From Nostoc sp. MS1 (GTDB lineage: Bacteria > Cyanobacteriota > Cyanobacteriia > Cyanobacteriales > Nostocaceae): a stretch of DNA of 64,000 bases. This document shows, piece by piece, positions 47,175-56,059 of this stretch (position 1 is its first letter; the number at the start of each line of letters is the position of its first letter). Where the stretch lies: contig NZ_AP023442.1 of assembly GCF_019976755.1 (NCBI RefSeq), positions 1 through 64,000 of the forward strand, read 5' to 3'. The notes beneath the pieces were generated by a model that did not search any database, had not been told where the DNA came from, and saw only the letters and a program-made list of their open reading frames with translations. A program made the translations under genes and the position numbers.

Positions 47175-47765
47175 TTAGATGATGAGTGTTGTTAAGAAAT
47201 CTGCTGCAAACACCCCAGTCAAGACAACTAATGGCGTTCTTGCGGCACTCGCCCAGTCTTCATCTCGTCGCACTGCTTGAATTACGTTGACCACCGATAC
47301 TGCAATGTACAACAAGAACAATATCCGCAGAATGTTGAAAATATTCGTGACTGTTGCTGCTGTATCACCGTTGAGCGCACCGTTAAAACCAGTATTGGTT
47401 ATCCACTGTTGGGCGTTTTGAAAGAATTGTGCTTGGGCCGGTGCTGACGCGAAGTCCAGCATAAACACTACTGTTAGCATCGCAAATAGTATGGCGTATA
47501 TGTTTATCCCATGCTTGCGTTGCTTCTTCTCCAGGTTGGTCAACAATCCATTTATTTGCTTTTGAAATACTACTGCCATTGCTCCTGCTAAAATTAGTCC
47601 GCCCAACATGATTCCGTGCAGGCTCATGGATGATACCATCAATACCCCATTGACCCACATCAATCCTACTGTTGTACTTTCAACGGCCTTATTTCTGCGC
47701 CTAATTCTTGGCGCTCCTTCATAATCCGATTTCTCTTCTTCTCTATCTAGATAGTACGTTTGCAT
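47175..47765 (-). CDS. VirB2/TrbC-like T4SS membrane protein
   Basis: 196 residues. An acidic/basic cytoplasmic N-tail (DREEEKSDYEGAPRIRRRNK) is followed by two membrane segments (MWVNGVLMVSSMSLHGIMLG, LILAGAMAVVF). A pilin-like half then starts at FAMLTVVFMLDFASAPAQAQ, which resembles an internal signal peptide with an AQAQ cleavage region. Two further spans (IFNILRILFLLYIAVSVVNV and PLVVLTGVFAADFLTTLI) complete it. The C-terminal half is VirB2/TrbC-like. The N-terminal extension may be a fused VirB3-like or regulatory segment. It heads the T4SS operon. Confidence 0.6.
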   Translation of the reverse strand: MQTYYLDREEEKSDYEGAPRIRRRNKAVESTTVGLMWVNGVLMVSSMSLHGIMLGGLILAGAMAVVFQKQINGLLTNLEKKQRKHGINIYAILFAMLTVVFMLDFASAPAQAQFFQNAQQWITNTGFNGALNGDTAATVTNIFNILRILFLLYIAVSVVNVIQAVRRDEDWASAARTPLVVLTGVFAADFLTTLII

Positions 47766-47919
47766 ACTTGCCTCATCCCATCAATATGAGCAACGATGAA
47801 TCTGAATTTTCACGGTGTCAAGGCTGGTGTTTTAATGTAAACCGTGAAAAACTAGACTATGAATTTAGTATTCAGTTGTTCTCCCACAATTTCAACTGAC
47901 AAACTGCTAAACTTCTTGT

Positions 47920-48112
47920 GAAGAAATGCTTGTATTTTCTGCATTTTGTCAGACCACAGTCTCCCTTTTCATAAAGAAATACTTGTACTTCTTACACTCT
48001 TTCAAGTATAAAGATTTACTTTTTCTGAATAAATGTTTGTCTTGTCTGCATTTTGTCACAAAAAAGTTAACCTTTGACCTGACAAAATGCACAAAGTACG
48101 AGCATTTTGTCA
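47920..48112. repeat. four iteron-like 32-bp repeats at 53-54 bp spacing
   Basis: Repeat units lie at 47920-47951, 47973-48004, 48027-48058 and 48081-48112. Units 1 and 3 agree at 28 of 32 positions, unit 2 with unit 1 at 23, and unit 4 with unit 1 at 21. The shared core is GCATTTTGTCA, which unit 2 has in decayed form. The 53-54 bp spacing is close to five helical turns, so proteins would bind on one face of the DNA. The array fills the otherwise empty 408-bp gap (47766-48173) between the T4SS operon and the integrase. It could be replication iterons, recombinase arm sites, or an operator for the T4SS promoter. Confidence 0.7.
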
Positions 48113-48114
48113 GG
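48078..48114. repeat. perfect 13-bp inverted repeat beside the integrase gene
   Basis: CCTGACAAAATGC (48078-48090) and GCATTTTGTCAGG (48102-48114) are separated by 11 bp. It ends 60 bp from the integrase stop codon and overlaps the last iteron-like unit. It could be a recombinase site, a repressor site or the integrase terminator, although no T-run follows. Confidence 0.65.
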
Positions 48115-48173
48115 TACTTGAGTGCAATTTGGTAGTTAACTATTGAAGTTTCAGGGTATAAACTTGAAACACC

Positions 48174-49085
48174 TCACTTTGGCAAGTAAAGCCCCGTGCT
48201 GTCATTAGGTCGGACATGAGTGTAGCGTCCAGTTTGTTCTAGCGATGAATGCCCTAGAGTGGCCTGTAGCAGTTGTATGGGTGCGCCCCGCTCCAAACTG
48301 TGTGTTGCGTGAGAATGCCTCAGCCAGTGCGGGGATACATTACCACTAATCTGTGCCGAAAGAGCCGCATCAGCAACAATTTTGCGGATACGCCGCTCAC
48401 CAATCGCCCCACCTTTGCGACTGACAAACACTGGTGCATCGGCAAGAGGGAAAGTTCTTTGTGCTACTAAATCTTGATAAACACTTTTGGGTATGACTAC
48501 AGTTCTGGTCTTCTGCCCCTTACCGTAAAGCGTCACTTGCCCGTTCCCCTCATACCCAGGCTGCACTGAATGCCAAGTTAAATTCGCAATTTCACTCACC
48601 CTCGCACCCGTATAATACAGGAGTTGAATTACCAGTCGGTCGCGTCCTTTGGGAGCATGGGCAATCATCATCATCACTTCTAATTCGCTGAGAATGCGTT
48701 CAGCTAGCTTGTCTTTCGGCTGGGGTAACGGCACTTGCGCCGCGACATTAAATTTTGTCCATTCCACCTCATGGGCGAATCGCAGCAGACTCTTGATAGC
48801 TGCTATTCTTCTGGCACGAGTCGAAGTTTCATAAGACTTGGTTTCCAGATAATCAGCGAATGCCATCACGTCATTCATTGTCACTGTTCGCAAGTCTAAA
48901 TCATTCAGTTGTACTTGTTTTAGGCTTACACCCAAGACAAAACCAATGAACTGACGAATATCTGTGTCATAAGAACGTCGGGTTTGCGGCGATAGCTTAC
49001 TACTCTTCCACAGCTCAACTATTTGGGCAGTGTTGGTAACATCTGCCATCTTCTGTACACAGTTTTCGGCCCCCGGTGTTCGCAT
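48174..49085 (-). CDS. tyrosine recombinase/integrase
   Basis: 303 residues from the ATG at 49085; an in-frame ATG at 49049 (MADVTNTAQIVELW) is equally possible. An N-terminal SAM-like core-binding domain (SPQTRRSYDTDIRQFIGF) is followed by the catalytic domain: Arg in YYTGARVSEIANLTW (near 162), HWLRHSHATH (His and Arg near 251-254), LGHSSLEQTGRYTHV with His near 275 and the nucleophile Tyr near 287. The set R-K-H-R-H-Y is complete, so it should be active. The XerC/D-like size fits plasmid dimer resolution or integration. Candidate sites lie on both sides of the gene. Confidence 0.9.
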   Translation of the reverse strand: MRTPGAENCVQKMADVTNTAQIVELWKSSKLSPQTRRSYDTDIRQFIGFVLGVSLKQVQLNDLDLRTVTMNDVMAFADYLETKSYETSTRARRIAAIKSLLRFAHEVEWTKFNVAAQVPLPQPKDKLAERILSELEVMMMIAHAPKGRDRLVIQLLYYTGARVSEIANLTWHSVQPGYEGNGQVTLYGKGQKTRTVVIPKSVYQDLVAQRTFPLADAPVFVSRKGGAIGERRIRKIVADAALSAQISGNVSPHWLRHSHATHSLERGAPIQLLQATLGHSSLEQTGRYTHVRPNDSTGLYLPK

Positions 49086-49099
49086 CTAATTCATTTAGG

Positions 49100-49132
49100 G
49101 ACACAATAAATGGACAATCAAGCGATTGTGTC
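49100..49132 (-). promoter_or_regulatory. inverted repeats just upstream of the integrase start
   Basis: GACACAAT (49100-49107) and ATTGTGTC (49125-49132) form an 8-bp perfect inverted repeat. Inside it sits a second perfect one, ACAATC-AAGC-GATTGT (49114-49129). The block lies 14-47 bp before the ATG, a position suitable for autoregulation or recombinase binding. The rest of the 49086-49459 gap holds no gene. A weak ATCCGA/TCGGAT hairpin lies at 49379-49402. Confidence 0.4.
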
Positions 49133-49459
49133 TCTTTCTCAATTATCAATTCCTGGGGTATTTTAATTTCTCCTCTTCATGAATTTTCTCTTTTAAATGT
49201 AGTTAAGCACGACGAGGCAGCCCTGTAGGATGGGCTTACGCCCGCCTTCAGGTGATCGCGGATGGAGTGCCAGTTAACTGTAGGGGTTGTTGTTGCCATT
49301 TTTGCTCGACTGCTACTGAAAGTGGCGGTAAGCCTTCTGCTGGGAAGCAACGAAATATATAGGGTTTCGCGCTCTAAGATCCGAAAACTAATATTATCGG
49401 ATTTAATATAAACAAAGTCAGAGAATTGTCTTTGGGCATTTTTAAAAATTTATTGAGAA

Positions 49460-52400
49460 CTAGATTTGCCCAAATTCCATCGGCAAAACATCCTCACTTA
49501 GCAAAGAGTAAAATTCAGGTTCTGCCGCTTCGAGCGATCGCAATTCAACCGCCGCGACTTTCTCCAACTCCAGCACGACCAGCCAACGCAAATCCGTACC
49601 CCAGCGTCGGAGAATACCTTTGACCGCTTCCAGTCCTTTGACAATGCTAGAGCGCAAGACTTCAACGCAGTGAAGTAGTGTACTCCGGTCAGGCAGTGAA
49701 TCCTCCCCTGCTCCCCTGCTCCCCTGCTCTCCTATCGTAGTCGCCCCCGCCTTATAAGGGGAATTTCCTATACCATTAGTGGGGGGGGTGAATACCACAG
49801 CTTCACCGTAGTCCGACTGGTATTGTGCTTGATTTTCGGCTCTTTTTGCTTGTCGATGGGCGATGACTTGTAATGCAAAGTCTAGTTCTTTTTTGGACAA
49901 TGAGAATAATTTCACCTGTTGACCCCGTGGCCCCTGCTTGCGATAAGTCAGCTTCAGTCCCAGTTGATCCAATAAAATCCCCAACAGCCAGATTGGTTGA
50001 CAGTTGGGGGGAATGGTGAAGCCGAGTATTGCTTTGATGTGAGCAGCGCAGTCAATGGCGTAAGCCGACATATTTAATAGATGTGTGTCGTCCGCCCGAA
50101 CTTCCTCACCTGCGACGAGTCGAACCAGAATGTGGTGCAGCCCCAGGTTAAAACGTGCCAACCACCGAGCAGAATAATTGCCCCAATCCATGCAGAATGG
50201 CAATTTGTCTCGTTCTGCTCTATCTTTAGACGTGACAAGATCAGGTGGTATAGGGTACTGTTTACCATTGTCATCAATGGTTTGGCTTGGTGGTGAAAGG
50301 ATGGCTTCGAGCGCGGCGATCGCACCAACTAACCGACCACCGTTATCTTGCTCAACAAGTTCCGGCGTAACTTCCATACCGTAGGAATCATGGATGCGGA
50401 ATTTCTCACACTCATAAACTTCTTCTGGTGAAAGGTAATCTTTAGTTTGACGAGCGCGGTATTCACTTTTAGAAATATTATTCGCCTTGGCGACAGCGTG
50501 ATGGTGAGCCGAGTCGAGAGCGTCCGCCGCAGTTTTCAACAGTTCCCAAGCTGGGGCATCAAGCTCGTCTCCCACTAGCACAATTTGATTGCCCATCTGC
50601 TTTAACAATTCGCGTAAGTCAGAGCGCAGATTATTGATAGATTGGTGACGAGCAGATTTGATTTTACAGTAAGCATCTAAAGCCCAATCCTTTTCAGCCC
50701 CACGCTTGCCTGTTTCTCGGTCAATCCGTAATAGAAAAGCGGTAATCTCGTTGGTTTGCAGGAGCCGTTCTTTAATCTTGGTCGGGTTGGTGTCGAGGTA
50801 TCCAAATGGTGGCTTAGGGGCTACCCAAACATGAAGCGGGACTTTTGGGCGATAGCGCCACAGTTGTTGAGCGCATTCGGTGGCCGTTTGGGAAACCCCG
50901 TGAAATACACCAAACACTGCATCAAAGTGATACGTGGAAATATCGACACCTGTACCAAGGCTGGGAGAAGTGAGGAGGATATCTATATTCTTGATTGCGT
51001 TGGTAATATCTTTAATAAATGCAACGTTTTCCTCGCTGCCTGAATTATCAGAATGAATTGACCAAACTCGTAAATTACTTCGGCGTTGAGGTTGTGGAGA
51101 ATTAGATATTGGGTTAATGTCAACTCCAGGACTCGCATCGGACTCTACCACAGTTTGTAAAGTTAATAGAGACTTTTCAAGTTTCTTAATAAACCGTTTA
51201 GAGTCAGAAACTACCATAACTTTCTGCCCACTCATTACCGCCGCGCTGATTTTGGCCACCAGGGCTGATGAGTTTTCACCTTCATACCAGTAGATAGTGC
51301 GATCGCCGTTTTGCCATTGGTTTTCAATAATATATGGCTGTTCAGTAGGTGGTCGCATGGCGCGGAAAAAGTCGATAGTGACATCATCTAAATGTGCGTC
51401 AGCAATGATGACCAGGGGTGCATTGTAGACTATATGATGTAATGTTTCAAGAATGATAGCCCGATGTTCCTTGCAAGTCTTACTTAGTAATAGGTGCGTG
51501 AGATACTGGCAAGCCTCATCGATAAATATGCAGCCGTAGGTTAGGGCTTCGGTATTTAATTTATAAAGGCTATCAATGGTAATGCTAAGTGCAATGGCCT
51601 TAGCCATACCAACATGACCAACTTCAGAATACATGAGAGTTTTCAATCGCCCTGCTAAATTTTTGAGCAGGTTTACACGATGCCCATTGTTGAGAAATCG
51701 TTGGGTGGGGTGAATCTCGCGCCACCAAGCCATTAACTCGGTTTTGCCAGTTCCCATCCCGCTTTTGATCCCAACTAATCCTGATTTTGGTAGTAGTAAT
51801 TTGGGCTTTTTGCCAACAGGGGCGTTAGTTTGAGTTTCGGTTTGGGTTGGTGGGGGAGATTGAGGTAATATTTTGGGTTTTGTATGGGGAGTTTGGGGGA
51901 AAAGTTCTAGTAATAGCTGCTGTAGATCATCCTCATCAGGAGTAACATTGTTTTGTTCAAGCTGGACAATAGTTTCTACTGGCGGTGGCTGTTGTGCGTC
52001 GCGTTCATCTTCTACTACAAGTGCTTGAGTTAGGTAGCGTTCATTCACAATCAAATCCGCTTTGTACTTCCTTAGCCCCCGGTGTTTGATGAAGAATGAT
52101 TGCTGGTAGTCCTTGAGTGAGTGGGCATCCAGAGCGATCGCCGTCAGTAGCGCATTAGCCTCTTCCCCTCGTGCCACCACGAAATCATCAACCCCTTTTT
52201 CTGGCCCTGGCAGTTGCACTACCTCGCACATACAGCCAGCCGCCTCAATTGCCTGACCTGTGCGAACTGTGGCCTGATAAACTGACCAACGGGTTTTTAG
52301 CTTTGTCTCGTAGTCAAACAGAATTTGAAATTTCCGTCCCGGCTGCGCTAGTGGTAGCAAGTCTGGGTGTAATCTCTCGTCGAAATCCCTATGTCCTACC

Positions 52401-53005
52401 CGTCCGTTCCAGATGCCGGGTAATGCGATCGCTACAAATCCCAGACTCAACAAACACGCCGCTTTCTTCTCACCTTCGCACAGTATGACGGGGATTTGCG
52501 GGTTAGCAATTACCCACTCCCAGAATATCAGTGCGTGGAGTTTATCTTGTAATCGTTGGGAGAGTGATGAGTGGTATCGCCTGATGTTATAACGTTTGGC
52601 TACCAAATCCCAAATACAATCCGGTACATCAAAATATGTTACTCGGTTTGGGGTTTTGGGCGGGGATTCGTACTTGACGAGCTTTCCTTTTTGCCAGTCG
52701 ATTCTCGCTTGGGTTGGTTTGAACCGCCCCCACTCCATCGGCTGCCAGTTGCGCTGCGGGTCTAGCCCCGATATCCACATCCCCCCGGCTAGTAGGTGCA
52801 GATATGCTTTCAAAAATCCATCTGTCACTCGACCAGCGTTTTTCCGGGGGATGTCTGGGGAGATGAACAGGTATTCGTAAACTGTTTCACCTTCAATATG
52901 TGAAAAGTTGCGCTCAATCAACGATGGATGAATGGCGCTGCCCACCTCTAGCTCGTGGTAATCGGCGGCGGTGAGATTATTGGGGTATTCTATTGTGTCC
53001 ATCAC
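49460..53005 (-). CDS. plasmid replication protein, DUF3854/TOPRIM plus helicase (CyRepA type)
   Basis: The frame opens with GTG at 53005 directly followed by ATG at 53002, with GGGGGAG just ahead; either start gives about 1180 residues. A TOPRIM-like DUF3854 region (near 150-290) shows VILCEGEKKAACLLSLG and FQILFDYETK, typical of primase-like proteins. A helicase-like ATPase follows with Walker A GIKSGMGTGKTELM (near 417) and Walker B GCIFIDEACQYL (near 495), then TSPSLGTGVDIS as a motif near 680. This is the layout of the CyRepA family that replicates large cyanobacterial plasmids. A pyrimidine-rich repeat at 49703 codes for GEQGSRGAGED near the C-terminus, where it is probably tolerated. 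Confidence 0.82.
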   Translation of the reverse strand: MMDTIEYPNNLTAADYHELEVGSAIHPSLIERNFSHIEGETVYEYLFISPDIPRKNAGRVTDGFLKAYLHLLAGGMWISGLDPQRNWQPMEWGRFKPTQARIDWQKGKLVKYESPPKTPNRVTYFDVPDCIWDLVAKRYNIRRYHSSLSQRLQDKLHALIFWEWVIANPQIPVILCEGEKKAACLLSLGFVAIALPGIWNGRVGHRDFDERLHPDLLPLAQPGRKFQILFDYETKLKTRWSVYQATVRTGQAIEAAGCMCEVVQLPGPEKGVDDFVVARGEEANALLTAIALDAHSLKDYQQSFFIKHRGLRKYKADLIVNERYLTQALVVEDERDAQQPPPVETIVQLEQNNVTPDEDDLQQLLLELFPQTPHTKPKILPQSPPPTQTETQTNAPVGKKPKLLLPKSGLVGIKSGMGTGKTELMAWWREIHPTQRFLNNGHRVNLLKNLAGRLKTLMYSEVGHVGMAKAIALSITIDSLYKLNTEALTYGCIFIDEACQYLTHLLLSKTCKEHRAIILETLHHIVYNAPLVIIADAHLDDVTIDFFRAMRPPTEQPYIIENQWQNGDRTIYWYEGENSSALVAKISAAVMSGQKVMVVSDSKRFIKKLEKSLLTLQTVVESDASPGVDINPISNSPQPQRRSNLRVWSIHSDNSGSEENVAFIKDITNAIKNIDILLTSPSLGTGVDISTYHFDAVFGVFHGVSQTATECAQQLWRYRPKVPLHVWVAPKPPFGYLDTNPTKIKERLLQTNEITAFLLRIDRETGKRGAEKDWALDAYCKIKSARHQSINNLRSDLRELLKQMGNQIVLVGDELDAPAWELLKTAADALDSAHHHAVAKANNISKSEYRARQTKDYLSPEEVYECEKFRIHDSYGMEVTPELVEQDNGGRLVGAIAALEAILSPPSQTIDDNGKQYPIPPDLVTSKDRAERDKLPFCMDWGNYSARWLARFNLGLHHILVRLVAGEEVRADDTHLLNMSAYAIDCAAHIKAILGFTIPPNCQPIWLLGILLDQLGLKLTYRKQGPRGQQVKLFSLSKKELDFALQVIAHRQAKRAENQAQYQSDYGEAVVFTPPTNGIGNSPYKAGATTIGEQGSRGAGEDSLPDRSTLLHCVEVLRSSIVKGLEAVKGILRRWGTDLRWLVVLELEKVAAVELRSLEAAEPEFYSLLSEDVLPMEFGQI
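49703..49735. repeat. CCCCTGCTC repeat inside the replication gene
   Basis: Four CCCCTGCT units in frame with the gene, translated on the minus strand as GEQGSRGAGED. It is the same repeat type as those in the T4SS region. Confidence 0.7.
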
Positions 53006-53010
53006 TCCCC

Positions 53011-53460
53011 CTAGTGTTCCCTTGAGGAAGGTTGCATTAATGATCTGCTCTGACCGTTGGCGATCACAAGTAAGAAGGCATTTGATGGGTCTAAATCTTG
53101 TAGGGTATTTGCCAGATGATTGTATTTAATCAATATCTGTCGGTAATCATTTGTGCCATCAGCGATAATTGCAATTACATCGGAGCATAGCTGTGTTACT
53201 CCTGGGCAATGCCAGAACCAGCTTACTCTTCTCAATACTGTTGTTCTTGCTAAGACATTTCTAAAACGCGGCTGGATAAACGAATTAATCAGTCTTTGCT
53301 TCCACGCCCCAGCAAGGCAATCCGGGCTGTGGTCATACATTAAAGTTACCATCCCAGATAGCTTTAGTTTGCAACTGTCCTGTGATGTTAGGAGTTCTTG
53401 ATTTTTCACGTTTTCACCTCTGATAGCTTGGATTTTCAGCTTCAGAGGGAGTTGCCACAT
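53011..53460 (-). CDS. hypothetical protein immediately upstream of the replication gene
   Basis: 149 codons from ATG 53460, ending 5 bp before the replication protein start, so the two are probably translated together. I recognise no domain. The sequence has a basic start (MWQLPLKLKIQAIRGENVKN), an internal SGMVTLMYDHSPDCLAG and a more hydrophilic C-terminus (NDYRQILIKYNHLANTL, NAFLLVIANGQ). Internal Met codons (MVTLMYDHSP) could be the real start. It might be a copy-number regulator or leader protein of the replication operon, by position only. Confidence 0.45.
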   Translation of the reverse strand: MWQLPLKLKIQAIRGENVKNQELLTSQDSCKLKLSGMVTLMYDHSPDCLAGAWKQRLINSFIQPRFRNVLARTTVLRRVSWFWHCPGVTQLCSDVIAIIADGTNDYRQILIKYNHLANTLQDLDPSNAFLLVIANGQSRSLMQPSSREH

Positions 53461-54556
53461 TGCTAAACTCTCATACTACGAGATTCTTAATTTTTATTCA
53501 TAAAACTAAAAAACTGAAAGTGAAGAATTTCGATAGTGAAAAATTGCCACTCGAAATTTACATTCCGCGTGACAAGTTCTATAATAGAGAAGTAGCGTGG
53601 ATTATACTCTAAGTCAAATTTAGTGGAATCACAGTCGCCAAACTATAATAGCCACCAAGTTTGAGTCTTTGAGATCAACTCCCGCTCTGATCTGATATGT
53701 ATGAACTGTAAAGTAGAACGAAGCGCTACTCCTTGGTGGCGCTTTTGTTCTTTAAAGTTTTGAACTGTTGTTGATTTATTTCCATATATTTCTCCAGTTA
53801 GCCTGATTTTACAGAATTTTTGTTCATTTGACGTGGAACAATGTTTTGATTCTTTACGATGAGTCCTCCGTAGTAGCGATTCTTGTTGAATGTAGTTAAG
53901 TTAACTGCGCTTTTGTAAAACTCTAATTAAAAACCTAAACGAGTTTTACCAGCACGCGAGACTGTGTAAATAAAAACATTTTCTACGTTCTGTGATTAGA
54001 TGGCTCCTTTACTAAAGGTTTATTTAGCATTCTATGCCTAAGACAAGCAGCGATCGCATTGTCTATATATGTCTTTGCTTGCTGGCAGACTTAGTTAATA
54101 TACTACACAGCCTTACCTTAGATGCACCATATAGTAGCATTTGAAGGTATGATATGACTGCTAATTAGATGTATAGTTTAAATCATACAGCCTATAAATG
54201 TTCTTGAAAAGCCGCTTTTCAACAAAAATATAGACAATGTAGATAAATGTATCCTATGACAGAAATGCTTCACAAAGCAGGAGTGTAAAAATATTTTCTT
54301 AAAGTATTAGAGTCTCTTGTCTTACAAGTATGATACGATATATGATCTAATTATTCACCTAGAAAAATTTGGTAATTAATTATACATTTAATTTATTCTA
54401 GTTTCAGTAAATAAAATTGAATGTTCTATTTCTTTAAATAAAATCTCTAAGACTTTAGTAAAATATAAGTTAAATTTATGTAGATGAAGTAGATATTTTA
54501 AAATATAAGCCAAATAAATGGAAATTAGCTATTAACCTAAAAGTAAAGGTAAAAAC
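53461..54556. other. 1.1-kb AT-rich gap between divergent genes; candidate replication control/origin region
   Basis: No convincing ORF, tRNA or repeat array is seen. The left part holds the likely promoter/leader of the replication operon (minus strand), including the paired structure listed separately. The right part is very AT-rich (especially 54290-54550) and should hold the promoter of the 54557 gene. One HIP1 octamer lies near 54050. The origin role is inferred only from adjacency to the replication gene. Confidence 0.3.
53651..53751 (-). promoter_or_regulatory. hairpin with loop complementary to a neighbouring segment, upstream of replication genes
   Basis: AGAAC-G-AAGCGC (53715-53726) pairs with GCGCTT-TT-GTTCT (53739-53751) around a 12-nt loop containing CTTGGTG. 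That loop plus two stem bases (CTTGGTGGC, 53732-53740) is perfectly complementary over 9 bp to GCCACCAAG at 53651-53659. The two pairings compete or form a pseudoknot. This is the kind of leader switch that controls rep translation in some plasmids. It lies about 190 bp upstream of the first replication-operon ORF. Confidence 0.4.
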
Positions 54557-56020
54557 ATGAATCTAATAGAGATTTCCGAATTAGAAAGTGTATTAGATAT
54601 CTTGGAAGATAAAGTGGTTCAATACAGTCAAAGGCACTTATCAGAAGCTGAAAGGATTGTAATTAGAGGTGCTTGGGATGGAAAAGATTATAAGGAAATG
54701 GCAAGCGAATCTGGATATAACATATTCTACTTACAGCAAAAAGTAGCTCCACCCTTATGGGCTATGCTTTCTGAAATTATTAATGCTGGAGTCAAAGTAA
54801 GAAAACTGAATTTAAAAAGCATTTTAATTAACTTTGTAAATCAAGCATATATCGCTACAATAGGGGATTCTAATTTAGAAAGTGAACAGATAAGAAATTC
54901 AACTAAAATTTATGGAGAATTACCTAAGCGTAAATGCTTTTATGGTAGAGAGAAAGAAATTCAATATTTAAGTAAGCGAGTTAAGTTTTCTAAAGAAAAA
55001 TGTGTAGCTTTAGTTGGCGTTGGTGGAATTGGGAAAAGCCTTCTAGCCGCAAAATTGGTAGAAGAATTGATTTCTAAATACTCAAAATTATATAAAATAG
55101 TTATTTGGAAAAAGATTAAATATAACTTGCCGATAAATAACATACTCGATGATATTGTTAGTATTTTTGATATAGATGTTACTAAACAAACTCTCGATTT
55201 TAAAATTTCTGTATTATTACATCAATTACAACTTTATCCATGTTTAATAGTTTTAGATGGATTAGAGGGGTTAGTACAAAATAATGATTTTAAACAAAAA
55301 ATAGATTGTGGTAATTTACTTATACAAATTACAGAACAAGAGCATCAAAGTTGCATAGTTTTAACGAGTCAGTTACCTATAGAAGAAATTATATATACTG
55401 ACACAACTCTTCTTTATACAAATTTACAAATAAAGGGTTTGGAAGAAAATGCAGCGTTACAACTTTTCCATGAGAAAAAAGTTCATGGTGAAGAATGTAA
55501 AAAACTAATTAAAACTTATCGTGGGAATCCATCAGAGATAGAGTCGGTTGCCGAGCGAATTAATCGCTATTTTGGAGGAAATATACAAAAGTTCTTTAGT
55601 TATAAAACTACTTTTATCGGGCAACAATTGCAAGGAATGCTCAATCAACAGTTTAGGCAACCTGGACTATTAACGGATCTTCAGAGACAGATAATGATTT
55701 ATTTAGCAGAAGAGGTTTTGGAGGATTCTATGTTGATTCCATTTTCAAAAATTGTTGAAGATTTAAGGCAGAAAGTAAATCCAGATTTATCAGTTTCTGA
55801 ATTAATAATAGCTATAGAATCTTTAGAACAACGCCTATTAGTTGAAAGTAGCCAAAGAATAAGTAAAGAAGAAGTAAAATATGGTTTAGAGCCTGTTGTG
55901 AGAAAGTATATTTTAGTTGATCCATTTGGATTTGTAAATAATAAAATCTATTTTAAAAATTCAGATAGTATATCTAATTTAGATAATGTATGTATTGAAC
56001 AAGATACTTTATTAAAATAA
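54557..56020 (+). CDS. HTH (vMAP-type) - NB-ARC/STAND ATPase
   Basis: A 487-residue signal-transducing ATPase. Residues 1-110 share the N-terminal HTH seen at 2714 (LSEAERIVIRGAWDGKDYKE; GYNIFYLQQKVAPPLW). The ATPase has FYGREKEIQYL, Walker A VALVGVGGIGKSLLAAKL (near 150-167), Walker B CLIVLDGLEGL (near 231-241) and sensor-like SCIVLTSQLPIEE. A winged-helix segment ends the protein. It lacks C-terminal repeats, so it is a short STAND protein whose sensing may be by the HTH domain or a partner. The kinase gene follows 39 bp later and is likely co-transcribed. Confidence 0.8.
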   Translation: MNLIEISELESVLDILEDKVVQYSQRHLSEAERIVIRGAWDGKDYKEMASESGYNIFYLQQKVAPPLWAMLSEIINAGVKVRKLNLKSILINFVNQAYIATIGDSNLESEQIRNSTKIYGELPKRKCFYGREKEIQYLSKRVKFSKEKCVALVGVGGIGKSLLAAKLVEELISKYSKLYKIVIWKKIKYNLPINNILDDIVSIFDIDVTKQTLDFKISVLLHQLQLYPCLIVLDGLEGLVQNNDFKQKIDCGNLLIQITEQEHQSCIVLTSQLPIEEIIYTDTTLLYTNLQIKGLEENAALQLFHEKKVHGEECKKLIKTYRGNPSEIESVAERINRYFGGNIQKFFSYKTTFIGQQLQGMLNQQFRQPGLLTDLQRQIMIYLAEEVLEDSMLIPFSKIVEDLRQKVNPDLSVSELIIAIESLEQRLLVESSQRISKEEVKYGLEPVVRKYILVDPFGFVNNKIYFKNSDSISNLDNVCIEQDTLLK

Positions 56021-56059
56021 TCTCCGTCCATGAATTTTAGAATGGAGTAAATACTGTTT

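Noticed and set aside
47920..48112. Phased repeats as a CRISPR array
   Set aside because: Repeats are imperfect, spacers of about 21 bp are too short, and no cas gene is present.
49379..49402. TAATATTA inside an ATCCGA/TCGGAT hairpin as a rolling-circle nick site
   Set aside because: The match to TAATATTAC is incomplete, and no Rep with rolling-circle motifs is encoded. The replication protein is of the DUF3854/helicase type.
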